Shown one piece after another: positions 55,664 through 64,000 of a stretch of 64,000 nucleotides of DNA. The notes beneath the pieces were generated by a model. The model was not told where the DNA came from. It saw nothing but the letters and a program-made list of their open reading frames with translations, and made no database searches. The stretch's first letter is position 1, and every line of letters begins with the position of its first letter. The position numbers and the translations under genes are program-made. Source of the DNA: Coptis chinensis (Eukaryota; Streptophyta; Magnoliopsida; Ranunculales; Ranunculaceae); NCBI GenBank assembly GCA_015680905.1, contig CM027385.1, positions 77,335,501 to 77,399,500 on the forward strand, in the 5' to 3' direction.

Positions 55664-56530
55664 TTTTCATAGCCCGAGTTTCAAAGAGGGATTCTTGGGA
55701 GACATTTTAGAACTCAAAAGACTCTCCTAGACTTCTTTGGGAGATCCACTTGCTTACAATCAGTCATGTTGAATCTTTCCAAAACCTTCTTGATATATGT
55801 CTCCCCCGAGACAAAGATAACAAAGCGTTTGGGCGATCACGAAGTTATTTTAACTCCTAAGACATAACTTGCTTCACCCATGTCCTTCATTTGAAGTTTA
55901 ATGACAACCACTCCTTAGTGGAATTTATCAATGCCTTATTGTTACCTCTTAACAAAATGTCATCCACATATAGAGATAGAATCACAAAACCATTTTTAGA
56001 TGTCTTGACATATACGCTGATAGTCCTCATTTACCATTTCGAATTTGTCTTGAAGCATTGCTTCATGGAATCTCAGATTCCACTGCCTAGAGGCCTGTTT
56101 TAAACCATATATGGATCTGTTCTCAGGTTTACACCTTTGTGTTCCTCGACCTTGATTGAAAAACCATTGGGTTGATCCATATAGATTTCCTCTTGTAATT
56201 CTCCATTGAGAAAAAGCAGTTTTGACATCCATCTGGTAAAGCTCTAAATCTAAGTGGGCAACCATTGACAAGAGGAGACGTATGGAGGCAAATCTCACTA
56301 CTGGTGAGAAGGTGTCCTCATAGTCTATTCCTTCTTTTTTGGGTGTAACCTTTTGCAACAAGCCTAGCTTTGAATTTGTCTATGTTCCCTTCCGCATTTT
56401 TCTTGATCTTGAGAACCCACTTGTTCCCAATAGATCTCCCGCTTGGAGGTAGATCAACTAAGTCCCATACTTTGTTTTTTTCTTCATCGACTCCAATTCT
56501 TCCTTCATAGCTTCCATCCACTTACTTGTA
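55664..56530 (-). pseudogene. Copia reverse transcriptase
   Basis: VWDLVDLPPSGRSIGNKWVL, KARLVAKGYTQK, then after a shift IDYEDTFSPVVRFASIRLLL, LELYQMDVKTAFSQ, IYGLKQASRQWNLRFHEAML, and near 55965 ILSLYVDDILL (catalytic YVDD). At least three frameshifts. The loop of the LHG/EEVYM segment is altered. Confidence 0.88.
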
Positions 56531-57325
56531 TTGGACCCGCAATAGCCTCCTTGAACGCGTTTTAGGTTCATCGATATTTCTGTAAGTGCGTGGTCATATT
56601 TATCTCCCCTTCAATCTCAAACCGGCGTTTGGGGATATGGCCTCTAACACTCTTATTTAGGTTGGGATTGATCAATCATTTGACCAATGCCATTGTTACT
56701 AGAATCGGGGTTGATGAAAGTTTCATCTTCGCCTTGTTCATCGCCAGCTATAAGGTTATCAACTTCAGAAGTTGTATATCCTTATCAACCTCACCCCTCA
56801 TTGGGTATTGATCCTCTAAGAATCGGCGTTACGTGCTTCTATTTCGTGACATGCCCTTGAGTATCCTCCCCTAGGAAGACATACCCCTTAGAAGTCTCAA
56901 TCGTATCTTATAAAGATACACTTCTTTCGTGAGCACTCAACTTTCCAAATTCTCGATTTTGAGAAGTGACAAAGGCCGACACCCCCATGGTCTAAGGTAG
57001 TTCAAAACGGGTTGTCTACCGGTCCATAGTTCATAAGGTGTTTTGTCAACAGTTTTGAAGGAACTAGGTTAAGTATGCTGCGCAAATTGTTAACAATGCA
57101 TCACCCCAAAATGAGATAGGCAAGTTAGCCCTTTGAGCCATCATAGATCTAACCATGTCCAAAGGGGTTCTATTCCTTCTCTCGAGACACCATTCTGGCG
57201 AGGGGTATAAGGAATAGTTAGTCGTCTAGCTATACCCTTATTTTCACGAGTTCCTTAAACTCATCGAAAAGATATTCACGTCCTCGGTCAGTTCTTAGGC
57301 CTTTATTGTCCTATCAAGTTGATTC
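56531..57325 (-). pseudogene. Copia integrase, C-terminal remnant
   Basis: Decayed frames between the integrase core and RT. The complement of 57140-57240 resembles an ENGVSRRRNRTPLDMVRS-type segment of copia integrase. Many stops. Confidence 0.55.
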
Positions 57326-58066
57326 TCAACTAAGTTCTTGTACTTTTAAAATAGTCCAAGGCGCCCCTGATTTGTGAGACATCAAGTACACGGTCCCATA
57401 ACGTATATAGTCATCTGTGAAGGTAATGAAATACAAAGCCCCATGCCTTGCTGTTACATTCATTGGTCCACAGATGTCTGAGTGAATAAGTTGTAAAGGA
57501 TAAGTTGCCCTTTGGGCTTTCCCAAAAGGTTTCTTGGTGGCTTTTCCAGCAAGACAACTTTCACAGGTTTCCATTTTAACAGAGGTTAAGTTACCTAATA
57601 ACCCTCCCCTTGCTAAGCGGTCTATCCTATTGTGTCCAATATGTCCTAGTCTAGCATGCCACAATTGGCAACCAACCATTTTAGACATAAAAACTTCAGT
57701 TTGTGCTAAGTGTAATGTCATAAAAGAATTCATTAAATAAGCATGACCTATCAAACTGTTATTTAAAGATATCTCAAGCGAGTTCTGGGAAAAATTAAAC
57801 ACATAGGATTCTTGAAGTAATTTCAAAACTGATAAAAGATTTCTCCTAATTGAGGGTACAAAGAGTACTTCTTCAATAAGGATGGATCTCCCACTCAAAA
57901 TCCAACCTACAAGTGCCCCCTCAGCCCAAAACATCGCAACACTTTGGTTTCCCATGTGGACTCTCCGAAGTTCCTTGTGGAAGTTTCCGGAAATCTTCAA
58001 ATAGGGACCTATCCCGGCTTATGTGGTCCATCGTTTCTTGAATCTACAATCCAATATTGTGATGAA
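57326..58066 (-). pseudogene. Copia protease remnant and integrase core
   Basis: A protease-like start (QYWIVDS near 58040-58060, followed by non-matching residues) leads to GAG-pre-integrase: LWHARLGHIGHNRIDRLARG, METCESCLAGKATKKPF (HHCC zinc finger), then LIHSDICGPMNVTARHGALY and FITFTDDYIRYGTVYLM (integrase core Asp residues). Open for 224 codons (57326-58000). Confidence 0.85.
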
Positions 58067-58956
58067 TCAGACAAAGATGACATGGCGATTTATCACATTG
58101 ACAAGATTTAAAGTAAAACTCACCTCGGAGAGAAGACATGCCCTAGCATAGTGTCCCATCCGATGACAACGGAAGCATTCAACACTAGTCATGTCTATCG
58201 ACTTCCTAGGTTTCTTTTTGTCGTGGGTTAGGCTTGGCCTTTTCCTTGCCTTTCCTTTTCCACTTTTCTTGTTCCAAGGAGCCTTCCTCTTTTTGGAGTT
58301 GACAACATTTGCTTCAGTTTGAACAACAGGCTTTTCATTGAGAAGCCTTTGTTCCTCAAGCTCACATTTCCTTTGCACCTGTGCAAAGTTTATGATATCT
58401 TGTCGTCATGCGTCAAGATAAGACGAAATTGTTCCCAAGTTTTAGGTAAAGACCTAATGACAGCTTGAATTTGTTGTTCATTTGACAGGACCTGTCCTGC
58501 TTGGGCTAACTCAGCAACCATGTTTCTCATCACCGTGCAATGTTGTGTCATAGAGGTATGGGGCAGCTTTGATAAATTTGTCAAAGCTCATTTGTAGCCT
58601 CCTCACCGTGGCGAGAGTCGTACCCCCAAGGTCCGCTTTTACTGCTTCCCATAGCTCTTTTGCCGATCCAAGGCCATCATACCGCATCATGAAGTCATTC
58701 CTCATGGTGCCAAGTATGGCAATTCGGGCAACATTATCTTTGCTTGTATACTCATTGTACTTTTTAAGTACAACAGTATAAGCAGCTTGTGTTAATCCTT
58801 CAAATGTAGGTTCTCGCTCTTGTCTCGCTTATTACATCAATGACCTTCCTATCTGCGAGAATTAGCCTAACTTTCCTAGACCAAAGTTCGTAATTCTTAT
58901 CGTTTAACAAGTCCTTTTCGTAGCATCATAAACGGGGATTTTCCATCGGGTGCCAT
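58067..58956 (-). pseudogene. Copia gag
   Basis: The likely start is MAPDGKSPFMMLRK at 58956. Then MRNDFMMRYDGLGSAKELWE, VRRLQMSFDKFI, MVAELAQAGQVLSNEQQIQA, VIRSLPKTWEQFRLIL, a basic KKRKAPWNKKSGKGKARKR stretch and the zinc knuckle CFRCHRMGHYARAC (58067-58378). Three frames are used, so there are at least two shifts. Confidence 0.85.
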
Positions 58957-60049
58957 TCTATCAAGTTTGAATTCCAAAAATAAGATACTACTTAATAAGA
59001 ATCATCTCTTAAATTTAAATCTAAGTAATCCACATTTTCACATATGAGATGATCATGATAATCTACTAGCATGATTCTAGCCATTAAATAAAATCAATGC
59101 ATTTGACTATCAATAACATAGAATATGCAAAAAATCTACTACTTAAATTTCCATTTCATAAAATTGTTTCTACAAAAAAAGAGTTTCCTATCTTTCAAAA
59201 AAACAACGTAGAACTAAACAGAGCTAGTCAACCATGAACATAGAAGCTTCCCGGGTGCCCGGGAGTCATCCTCATCCTCCACAAATCACTATCACCATTC
59301 GAAAATTACTAGCCACTTCCTCTGTTTCCCGTGAGGTGGGAAAATAAACCCCGATGACACATCATATGGATTTGGTTCCTTAGCATCGTCCCCATAATCG
59401 ATGTAGGAGAGATTTAAGTGGTCGAGCCCTCATTCCTATCTTGAATAGGGACCGGGGCTCTTTGGTGTATATTCTGGTGATGGTGGCTCTGTCTCTATCT
59501 TATCGATTTCAAGACAAGTAGGCTTCAAAGTTCTCCTATATTGCTTTGCGGTCATGCGTTTCTTGGAAGCCCGCCTCCCAAGATCCGGTTTCGGTTTTCC
59601 TACAAGTTTGGTCTATGTGACTTAGGCATTGTGCCTTAGTTTTCATCTGACCGTTGATAGAAAACAAACAATTTTATATTCATGCAATAGTAAAATCCAG
59701 ATTCAAATAATTACTCCATGGTAAAAAATAAACATCCTAATGTCAATTTTTAATTGTGGAAAAATACATGTGAAAAAAAAAACTAAAATTTATAGAGAAA
59801 TAATCTCGGAAATAAATTTCCATGTAAAAATTTCTAAGAAAAATTTCCTAGAAAAAAAAAAAATTTCCACTAATTATTTCCCATAAATAATTTATTTTAC
59901 AAAAAAAATTAAGCAATATCTAATTAATTTTAAACAACCTAATTATTTAAAAATTAATTAAAATATTTTGAAAAAAAACGCATTTTTTTCAAAATTTGTA
60001 GATCACAAGATCAAAACCCAAAACAAAAAAGCATGCAAACCATGGAAAA
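58957..60049. other. Copia 5' leader region
   Basis: About 1.1 kb, A-rich towards the PBS, without coding features. Confidence 0.5.
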
Positions 60050-60064
60050 CCGGCTCGATGCCAA
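60050..60064 (-). other. Copia primer binding site
   Basis: On the minus strand TTGGCATCGAGCCGG follows the LTR end. It resembles the initiator-Met PBS TGGTATCAGAGCC but has several differences. Confidence 0.55.
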
Positions 60065-60804
60065 TGTTTAATTTTATCGATATCTCATGCATGATTCCTA
60101 TGATATATACAATTACGTTATACCACATGCATAAAATAGCCTTGTGAAATGGAAATAAAGATCGTACCTTGGTCACAGCTTTCAATTTGAAGTTCCAAGC
60201 TTTGATCTACAGGAGAAGATGTTCTTGACACACTCAAGATCTTCTTCTTCTTAACTTTGCTTGAGTCAAGTTCCAACCACGAACGGGAAGCAACCTTTTT
60301 TTTCACGAACCAAGAACCAAGAACTGACAATGGCTAGGGAGGATACCACCTATGGAATCTCCACAAATTCTTGGCTTCTACTTTAGAAAATGTTGGAGGT
60401 CGCCATTAAAGGAGAGAGAGCTTTTCTTGTTGTTCAGATGATTAATATGTGAGAGGTGGGGGGTCTATTTATAGAGGTTCCCACCTCCTCAATATTGGAT
60501 AGGATAGAGTCCTATACTCATCTAATATCGATAGGATAGAGTTATATACTCATCTAATATCCGATAGGATAGAGTCCTATACTCATCTAATATCGATGAT
60601 AGATAGAGTCCTATACTCATTTAATATCCGATAGGATAGAGTCATATACTCATCTAATATCCGATAGGATAGAATCCTATACTCATCTAATATCTCGATA
60701 GGATAGAGTCCTATACTCATCTAATATCGAGATAGGATAGAGTCCTATACTTTCGATGGTTTATCCTTATCTTGGTGAAGCCTATCCAACCTTTATTTCC
60801 AACA
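60065..60804 (-). repeat. Copia 5' LTR
   Basis: 740 bp, TGTTTAATTTTATCG...TTCCAACA. The same tandem array as in the 3' LTR occupies about 60496-60755, with fewer or shortened units, which explains the length difference. Confidence 0.93.
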
Positions 60805-62085
60805 ATATTCTTAGTACTCTTATAAATGATCATATCATTCATGACATCATTATCCGGACACCTTCACGGTTTGGTAAGTTCACTTCCCTAGTTCAACTTA
60901 CTAGGTTATGAAAAAAGGACGACGCTTAAAGTATATTGGGTAAGCTTGCTTGGGATAAATGGGTGATACCAAAACATTCCTTCTCATGTTGGCAATTGTT
61001 TTCAAAAAGTCTCCTACTTAGGATCGATTGATTAAGAAGAAGGTTTTGAGGCAATCTTTATGTTGTCAATGTGTCACCAAGAGAGGGAGAACTCTAAGCA
61101 CTTATACTTTGAATGTCCATATTCTCGGGAAGTGTGGAAGGGGTCAAATAAGCTATTGATATTGTTCTTGATGATTGAAGCTTGAACCAAGAATGGACAA
61201 GTATTCTTAAGTTGTGTGGCAAGAGAAATAATACAGACTAAGATACCGTACTCAAATAAAGTCTATGTCCGTGCAAAGGATAAACTACATTTGGTGAGAG
61301 AAATAATCGATGGTTTCAAAACTCAAGATGCCAAGCCAAAGTAGTGAAGGACAAGCATATTAGATAATTAAAACTCTAGCTATTTGCAAGCACAACTTAC
61401 TATAGTTGCCGACTGTAATCATACTCGCAAATTGCTTACTCGAGAGATTGGGTTTGAACATTTCTTTCAGCAACAAGGTGGATGCTAATTGGCATGGATT
61501 AAACCTAATTCTGATACAGTTAAATTGAATGCAGATGGTTTGTTCCTTGATTGCCTCCTCAACTAGAATAGGTGGAGTAATACACAACCATGAGGGCAAT
61601 GTTCTACTGACTTTTAACGGTAGCAACTCAACTAAATGTATCACTACATTAGAACTTATGGCAATCAAAAAGGGCATGGAAGGCTGTTTACAGGCCAACT
61701 TCAAGAAGGTGATAGTGGCGTCATACTCCGTGCATGTTGCACAGAGTATTAACAAGATTGCACCCCCTCCTTGGTATTGCCTAAATCTGGTTCTAAACAT
61801 CTAGAAGCTATGTACTGAATTTGAGAGCATCTCTTTTATTCATGTATTTAGGGAAACTAATCGTCTAGCCGATCACCTAGCTTCTTTAGGTGGATGCTTG
61901 GATGAGAACATTGTGTATTTTGTGCCTCCTCTCGACCTTGAAAGTGATACCATTGTTAAAGAGGAGGTAGCTAATAGGCTGTACATAAGATTATCTTAAT
62001 AAAATCAGGTGAGGGCCTTATCAACCCCCTAGCTTAATTTATAAAAAATAAATAATAATAAATAAAAAATAAATAAATCTGCATG
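60805..62085 (+). pseudogene. LINE 2, right part (zf-RVT, RNase H, 3' tail)
   Basis: After the ATATT duplication: LSTLINDHIIHDIIIRTPSR, a degraded segment, KHLYFECPYSREVWKGSNK (zf-RVT motif) near 61090-61150, then RNase H at 61500-61990. The latter reads STRIGGVIHNHEGNVLLTFN, LELMAIKKGMEGCLQANF (61529-61804), and FRETNRLADHLASLGG. The sequence ends in an A-rich, TAAATAAATAA-type tail at about 62040-62085, as plant LINEs do. Several stops. Confidence 0.78.
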
Positions 62086-62276
62086 CTGATACTACTCTCA
62101 AAGTCAAGTAAATATTCTCTCAAACATAACCGAACCGTAAAAAACACAAGAACACGGAGAAGAAGTGAAGGTAAAAAATATTTCATTAATGGCAGTGGAT
62201 TCACTTAAAATTGGAATCCATTCCTCAGAAACAATTTACAAAGTTCCAAAATTACATCCTTTCTATATACTTTTCT
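62086..62276 (-). other. 3' flank of the PB1 gene
   Basis: It probably includes the 3' untranslated region. On the minus strand AATGAAATATTTT near 62173-62186 could serve as a weak poly(A) signal. Confidence 0.35.
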
Positions 62277-63266
62277 TCAACCAGAATAAAAGTTACTGTT
62301 ATTGCCATTGGCTACAAGACGTGAAGAAACCCTCATAGCGTTTCCTGGATACTGATGATAACACGCCTTGGTTGTCTCTCTCTTCGAAACCGGATATCCA
62401 ATTGCAGTAGTAGTAGCAGTAGCAGCAACTGGAGCTGGAGTAGCAAACCTGGGCATAGGCATGGCCCTGGGGTGTGGGGTAGTAGCAGCAGCAGCAGCAA
62501 CTGGAGCCGGAGTAGCAAACCTGGGCATAGGCATGGCCCTGGGGTGTGGGGTAGTAGCAGCAGCAGCAGCTGGAGCTGGAGTAGCAAACCTGGGCATAGG
62601 CATGGCCCTGGGGTGTGGGGTAGTAGCAGCAGCAGCAACTGGAGCCGGAGTAGCAAACCTGGGCATAGGCATGGCCCTGGGGTGTGGGGTAGTAGCAGCA
62701 GCAGCAACTGGAGCCGGAGTAGCAAACCTGGGCATAGGCATGGCCCTGGGGTGTGGGGTAGTAGCAGCAGCAGCAGCTGGAGCTGGAGTAGCAAACCTGG
62801 GCATAGGCATGGCCCTGTGGTGTGGGGCGTAAATATGTGGGTAGTAGAAATAAGTTTTAGCAGCGGAATTGGCTTTTGAGGAAGTAGCTGATGGAGGTGA
62901 AGAGATTTTATTGACGATTTTTGGTGGATATAAAAAACCTCTAATCTTCGGTGATCCATTAGCTTGACTGGCTATATCGTATTCCTCAATAACACATGAT
63001 AGGTCTTCGTCGCTAACAACCGATATCAATGTATCTATGTCTTCACCGGGTAATTGACAACGCAAGCTTACAGACGAACCATTCACTTCTCCTAATTTGA
63101 TCAATAAATCCGTAACCGTGATTGAACGATTGATTGTAATGACACGAGTTTCACCACCATGATATCGGAGTTTACCATCAGTGTGACGGGGAAGTATTTT
63201 GCCACCATAGCTGATTATAAACTTGATGGTATTAACAGGGTTTTTAGAGCTTGAATCTGTAACCAT
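62277..63266 (-). CDS. PB1-domain protein with six Pro/Ala-rich repeats
   Basis: A 329-residue frame, uninterrupted from ATG (63266) to stop. Residues 13-98 form a PB1 (octicosapeptide/Phox/Bem1p) domain: TIKFIISYGGKILPRHTDGK (conserved Lys), LRYHGGETRVITI, LRCQLPGEDIDTLISVVSDE (the acidic OPCA-type motif). PB1 domains pair with other PB1 domains, so this is likely a scaffold or interaction partner; no catalytic domain follows. Residues 151-290 are six copies of a 23-residue unit RAMPMPRFATPAPAAAAATT-PHP. The tail (GYPVSKRETTKACYHQYPGN) is short. It has no intron, and a TATA box lies upstream. It is the only gene of the window without a visible defect. The repeat number may vary between individuals. 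The family assignment of the PB1 domain is firm; the biological role is unknown. Confidence 0.85.
   Translation of the reverse strand: MVTDSSSKNPVNTIKFIISYGGKILPRHTDGKLRYHGGETRVITINRSITVTDLLIKLGEVNGSSVSLRCQLPGEDIDTLISVVSDEDLSCVIEEYDIASQANGSPKIRGFLYPPKIVNKISSPPSATSSKANSAAKTYFYYPHIYAPHHRAMPMPRFATPAPAAAAATTPHPRAMPMPRFATPAPVAAAATTPHPRAMPMPRFATPAPVAAAATTPHPRAMPMPRFATPAPAAAAATTPHPRAMPMPRFATPAPVAAAAATTPHPRAMPMPRFATPAPVAATATTTAIGYPVSKRETTKACYHQYPGNAMRVSSRLVANGNNSNFYSG
62430..62830. repeat. In-frame 66-72-bp minisatellite in the PB1 gene
   Basis: Six units, near-identical over GCAAACCTGGGCATAGGCAT and GGCCCTGGGGTGTGGGG. They differ mainly in the number of GCA/GTAGCAGCAGC codons (Ala-run length) and Val/Ala changes. 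All unit lengths are multiples of three, so the frame is kept. Confidence 0.92.
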
Positions 63267-63370
63267 GACGACTATTTGGTTTTCTTTTTTCTATTTCTAG
63301 GGTTGTGATTTTGAAAAAAGGTAGAAGTGGGAGCTAGTTTTTGAACCTTCAAAGACGAAGGTTGGAGGAT

Positions 63371-63378
63371 TATTTATA
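63371..63378 (-). promoter_or_regulatory. TATA box of the PB1 gene
   Basis: TATAAATA on the minus strand, 105-112 bases upstream of the ATG at 63266. Confidence 0.6.
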
Positions 63379-64000
63379 GCGTTTGTAAAGAGTTTGATCC
63401 CACTTATGATTCCTTGTTAGAAACGGAGTAGGAAACCGAGTGAAATTCTGAAATGAGCACATGATACGGTAGTCACGATTTGTTAAAAAGTCCATTTTAT
63501 TTTGTTTGCTATGGGCCATCCCCATAAAGCCCTAACTATAGGAAATGTCCTGTGAAATGGAAATATTTTAGGCACAAATTCTTGTCTTGAAATATATATC
63601 TCAGGTCTAGCTGTCTCATTCTTGATCCTGTTGGCATTTAATTTCTTGATCTTGCAAGTTCCGATGCTCCTCAATAAATTTGAAACTGTTTGCAGGAGGA
63701 TCTTAGGATTGAAAACTACTAGGCCCCCCTTCCGGCTGAATATCTCTATAGACTATTAAAACCTTCGTAATATTTGATTATCATGCGACCAGAAATTAAT
63801 CAAATTGTACATAGGGTATGTAGTCTATTAAAGTGTCTTTCGTCTTTTTGGTACTAAAAATTACTCATAATACTATTCCCCACCACCGTAGATCGCTATC
63901 AGTACTAAAATCAAATCATTTTAAGAGACCTGGCTCAAAACAACTGTAGAGATTTATCAGTCTCTACCACACCATTTACCACCATGTACTTCTAGATTAA
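63379..64000. other. Upstream of the PB1 gene
   Basis: Promoter-type and intergenic sequence; the 63-codon frame at 63483-63674 has no domain feature. Nothing else was recognised. Confidence 0.5.

Larger units (their letters stand above)
53165..60804 (-). mobile_element. Complete Ty1/copia retrotransposon inserted in LINE 2
   Basis: LTRs at 53165-53930 and 60065-60804, with duplication ATATT at 53160-53164 and 60805-60809. Order on the minus strand: LTR, PBS, gag, PR, IN, RT, RNase H, PPT, LTR, the copia order (IN before RT). 7.6 kb. The coding frames are broken in all domains, so it is defective. Confidence 0.95.

Noticed and set aside
62355-62879. Long plus-strand frames (174 and 154 codons) over the PB1 gene repeat, and a 208-codon minus-strand frame
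   Set aside because: They are by-products of a minisatellite with units in multiples of three. Only the 329-codon minus-strand frame has a real domain (PB1) outside the repeat.

Overview
The window is nuclear DNA of a flowering plant, most likely a eudicot. It holds intron-containing fragments of plant genes (Argonaute, ATG7, a CYP707A-type P450, a PEPKR2-like kinase, a PHO4-type phosphate permease, a PB1-domain protein) in AT-rich DNA packed with plant retrotransposons. No bacterial, CRISPR, rRNA or tRNA features were seen. All calls were made by reading the sequence and by remembered family motifs; no search was run.

Layout. 1-5701 is the 3' part of a CACTA DNA transposon that carries, in one orientation, exon fragments of an Argonaute, of ATG7 (five exons with introns) and of a CYP707A cytochrome P450: a Pack-type gene-capture element. 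A second, different CACTA terminus ends at 6407. A LINE (6835-7468) is cut in its C-terminal zinc-finger region and resumes at 50894. The cut is a hAT MITE (7469-7730 plus 50725-50893; 8-bp target duplication GCAAGGAG). That MITE is split in turn by an LTR-retrotransposon-derived block with a 5-bp duplication GTAAC (7731-50719), so about 43 kb lies inside a 0.43-kb MITE. The block carries two 1.48-kb LTR arms in opposite orientation (8287-9766 and 49247-50719).

Between the arms are three minus-strand Ty3/gypsy elements of Tat/Retand type: A (about 11840-19634, one LTR left), B (20650-32783, both LTRs, duplication GTTTC) and C (36302-47737, 5' end lost). A second antisense-gene fragment of the same kind lies at 9767-11840. 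Each element has, between pol and the 3' LTR, a tandem-repeat block and an additional gene on the opposite strand. This gene is spliced and ends in a coiled coil; in C it has one stop codon, while the surrounding gag-pol is heavily decayed. B and C also hold pieces of host genes in this same interval (an LRR receptor kinase in B; a kinase piece and an F-box gene in C). Around B is a genic island with a PEPKR2-like kinase (frameshifted) and two separated parts of a PHO4-type permease, its start lying to the left of its end in a permuted order.

Right of the LINE are a copia gag fragment (about 51600-52234), then a second LINE (52935-53159 and 60805-62085) split by a complete copia element (53165-60804, duplication ATATT). 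The only gene that reads as intact is a PB1-domain protein on the minus strand (62277-63266) with six in-frame copies of a Pro/Ala-rich repeat and a TATA box upstream.

How it fits together: the window is mostly a nested insertion stack. The reconstructable order, oldest first, is LINE 1, hAT MITE, gypsy block, then the genic island and Tat elements inside the block; how the genic island came to lie inside the block is unresolved. On the right, LINE 2 was hit by copia.
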